A stretch of DNA of 6,582 nt from the NCBI GenBank assembly GCA_900320925.1, contig ONUD01000228.1:1-6582 (forward strand), in the 5' to 3' direction. Of this stretch, positions 5,935-6,582 are shown piece by piece; position 1 is the first letter of the stretch, and every line of letters begins with the position of its first letter. The notes under the pieces were generated by a model. The model was not told the origin of the DNA. It saw nothing but the letters and a program-made list of their open reading frames with translations, and did no database searches. Origin of the DNA: an uncultured Eubacteriales bacterium (GTDB lineage: Bacteria; Bacillota; Clostridia; Oscillospirales; Acutalibacteraceae). Both the position numbers and the translations under genes were made by a program.

Positions 5935-5962
5935 ATTATATAGTATTTTATTAGTATGTCAA
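5935..5962 (-). promoter_or_regulatory. Consensus promoter of the small membrane protein gene
   Basis: Minus strand: TTGACA (5957-5962), 16-base spacer, TATAAT (5935-5940); both hexamers match the consensus exactly. Transcription should start near 5928, giving a leader of about 38 bases before the SD and ATG at 5890. Such a strong promoter facing an XRE-type gene suggests repression by that protein, but this is inference. Confidence 0.85.
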
Positions 5963-5989
5963 GGACTTTTAGAAAAAATATAGTACAAT
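5938..5989 (+). promoter_or_regulatory. Candidate operator and promoter region of the XRE regulator
   Basis: The octamer ATATAGTA occurs at 5938-5945, over the -10 box of the leftward gene, and again at 5978-5985, 40 bases (about four helical turns) away, next to a possible rightward -10, TACAAT (5984-5989). No clear -35 accompanies that -10. The placement suits a repressor acting on both promoters, but the region is AT-rich and the repeat may be chance. Confidence 0.3.
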
Positions 5990-6014
5990 CCTCTTATATA
6001 GGAGGAATATTACT

Positions 6015-6287
6015 ATGAACAGAATCAGAGATCTTCGTGAGGATAGAGATTTGCGGCAAATCGATGTGGCAAAAGCAACGGGAATCGACCAAAAAACACT
6101 TTCCAATTACGAAACGGAAAAGACCAATCCCGACAGTTATGCTCTTATCAAACTGGCGGATTTTTTTGGTGTGACCATTGATTATCTGGTTGGCAGAAGC
6201 AACCATAACTTTTTGCATCGGGACGATGTCATCCAAAAACTGGCATCTATACAACAGGATTTGGAAGATGTCAAAAAGCTTCTATAA
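6015..6287 (+). CDS. XRE-family HTH transcriptional regulator
   Basis: A 90-residue Cro/CI-type DNA-binding protein. The helix-turn-helix spans roughly residues 3-60: IRDLREDRDLRQIDVAK (helices 1-2), TGIDQKTLSNYE (the recognition helix and its SNYE end) and SYALIKLADFFGVTIDYLVG, the standard XRE closing segment. Residues 70-90 form a charged helix with hydrophobic heptad positions, probably for dimerisation. There is no metabolite-binding domain or protease site. The ATG at 6015 is preceded by GGAGG at 6001-6005, nine bases away. It is divergent from the small membrane protein gene, and single-domain XRE proteins commonly regulate themselves and such a neighbour. No terminator follows clearly; the next promoter begins 19 bases after its stop. 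Confidence 0.92.
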   Translation: MNRIRDLREDRDLRQIDVAKATGIDQKTLSNYETEKTNPDSYALIKLADFFGVTIDYLVGRSNHNFLHRDDVIQKLASIQQDLEDVKKLL

Positions 6288-6305
6288 AGATTTGTTTTTT
6301 CCCGC

Positions 6306-6334
6306 TTGAAAAGCAGGGAGAGATGTGGTATAAT
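6306..6334 (+). promoter_or_regulatory. Promoter of the leader RNA / TM1266-family gene
   Basis: TTGAAA (6306-6311), 17-base spacer, TATAAT (6329-6334) preceded by TGG (extended -10). +1 is expected near 6341. The -35 is embedded in a hairpin-like inverted repeat at 6301-6318 (CCCGCTT, AAGC-A-GGG), which might be an operator. There is no alternative promoter between here and the ATG at 6494. Confidence 0.8.
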
Positions 6335-6340
6335 CATGGC

Positions 6341-6470
6341 AGTTGAGTGAGGAGCTTTGGCTTTGCATGAAACGAATACAACGATTATCTGACACAAAAG
6401 AACTGTTTCTGATGTGAAAGGCTGCCATAACCAAGTACTGAAAAGCACCTTTTGCACAGGGTGCTTTTTT
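6341..6470 (+). ncRNA. Structured leader RNA with attenuator layout, class unknown
   Basis: Between a strong promoter and the TM1266-family gene lies about 130 bases of leader ending in an intrinsic terminator. GGAGCTTT (6351-6358) can pair with AAAGCACC (6442-6449), seven of eight positions, which is the 5' arm of that terminator. Forming this long-range stem would block termination. Inside it a hairpin is visible: CACA (6393-6396) with TGTG (6413-6416), a two-by-two internal loop, AGAA (6399-6402) with TTCT (6407-6410) and a CTGT loop. This is the arrangement of a riboswitch or other attenuation element. I compared it by eye with the classes I know (T-box, SAM, TPP, FMN, c-di-GMP, THF, fluoride, ZTP, SRP RNA) and saw none of their conserved cores. 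It could also be a stand-alone small RNA. A weak 16-codon frame at 6367-6417 raises the alternative of a leader peptide. Confidence 0.45.
6441..6470 (+). terminator. Intrinsic terminator within the leader
   Basis: AAAAGCACC (6441-6449) pairs with GGTGCTTTT (6460-6468) around a 10-base loop, with a run of six T residues at 6465-6470. It lies between the promoter and the next ATG, only 23 bases before it, so expression of the downstream gene needs read-through. Confidence 0.82.
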
Positions 6471-6493
6471 CGTGTCAAAAGGAGAGTTTGATT

Positions 6494-6582
6494 ATGGAAA
6501 ACAGGGTTTCTATCATTGGTATCATCGTGGAGAATATGGACTCGGTAGACAAGCTGAATGACCTGCTGCATGAATATGGCAG
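6494..6582 (+). CDS. TM1266-family iron-only hydrogenase system putative regulator, N-terminal part
   Basis: Only the first 29 codons are in the window; the gene runs off the right edge. The start reads MENRVSIIGIIVENMDSVDK and continues with LNDLLHEYG. This resembles the N-terminus of the small (about 80-residue) ferredoxin-like-fold TM1266 proteins, which occur with the FeFe-hydrogenase maturation genes hydE, hydF and hydG in Thermotoga and Clostridia. The regulatory role is proposed from that association, not demonstrated. AAAAGGAG at 6477-6484 with a 9-base gap supports the ATG. It is controlled by the promoter at 6306-6334 and by the terminator-bearing leader. If the identification is right, hydrogenase maturation genes should follow outside the window. 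Confidence 0.75.
   Translation, partial: MENRVSIIGIIVENMDSVDKLNDLLHEYG

Noticed and set aside
6301..6318. Inverted repeat CCCGCTT/AAGC-A-GGG as terminator of the XRE gene
   Set aside because: No T-run follows it on the plus strand, and it overlaps the -35 box of the next promoter.
6336..6428. ATGGCAG (6336-6342) with CTGCCAT (6422-6428) as the basal stem of the leader RNA
   Set aside because: The predicted transcription start near 6341 leaves most of the left arm outside the RNA, and a 7-base match over this distance can easily occur by chance.

Overview
The window looks like a chromosomal segment of an anaerobic Bacillota of class Clostridia, probably a gut Lachnospiraceae-type organism. 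The evidence is gene content (a TM1266-family FeFe-hydrogenase regulator, an Rpn-family nuclease, a short Clostridia-type malic enzyme, MetY), consensus sigma-A style promoters with TATAAT boxes, and strong AGGAGG-like ribosome binding sites. No species can be named from the sequence alone.

Minus-strand block (1-2686). A promoter at 2658-2686 drives a 390-residue malic enzyme. Its TGA overlaps the ATG of a 34-codon reading frame. That frame overlaps, one base out of register, an unrecognised 132-residue protein, and 23 bases further on lies a macrodomain-fold protein with the bacterial-type PARG signature GGG-x7-QEE. The last 48 bases of the PARG-like gene contain the near-consensus promoter of the next gene, rnpB (RNase P RNA). 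Only the first ~96 bases of rnpB are present; it runs off the left edge.

Plus-strand block (2703-5590). Divergent from the malic enzyme, an extended -10 promoter drives three tightly packed genes: an Rpn-family PD-(D/E)XK nuclease with six in-frame 12-bp repeats, a thymidylate kinase-like protein (stop/start overlap) and O-acetylhomoserine sulfhydrylase MetY (1-bp gap). A long hairpin with T-tracts on both strands ends this operon and also the convergent gene beyond it.

Right-hand block (5632-6582). A small two-helix membrane protein on the minus strand has a perfect TTGACA/TATAAT promoter, but its best start (SD plus ATG) is one base out of frame across an A7 run. Divergent from it is a 90-residue XRE-type repressor. 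Then comes a strong promoter, a ~130-base leader RNA ending in an intrinsic terminator, and 23 bases later the start of a TM1266-family gene that runs off the right edge. The leader has an alternative pairing that would dissolve the terminator. It therefore looks like a transcription-attenuation element, and it is the best candidate here for something undescribed.

Most of the window is ordinary housekeeping and accessory content. The points worth checking are the leader RNA, the two one-base frame breaks, the rnpB promoter inside a coding region, and the pairing of malic enzyme with an ADP-ribose hydrolase-like protein.
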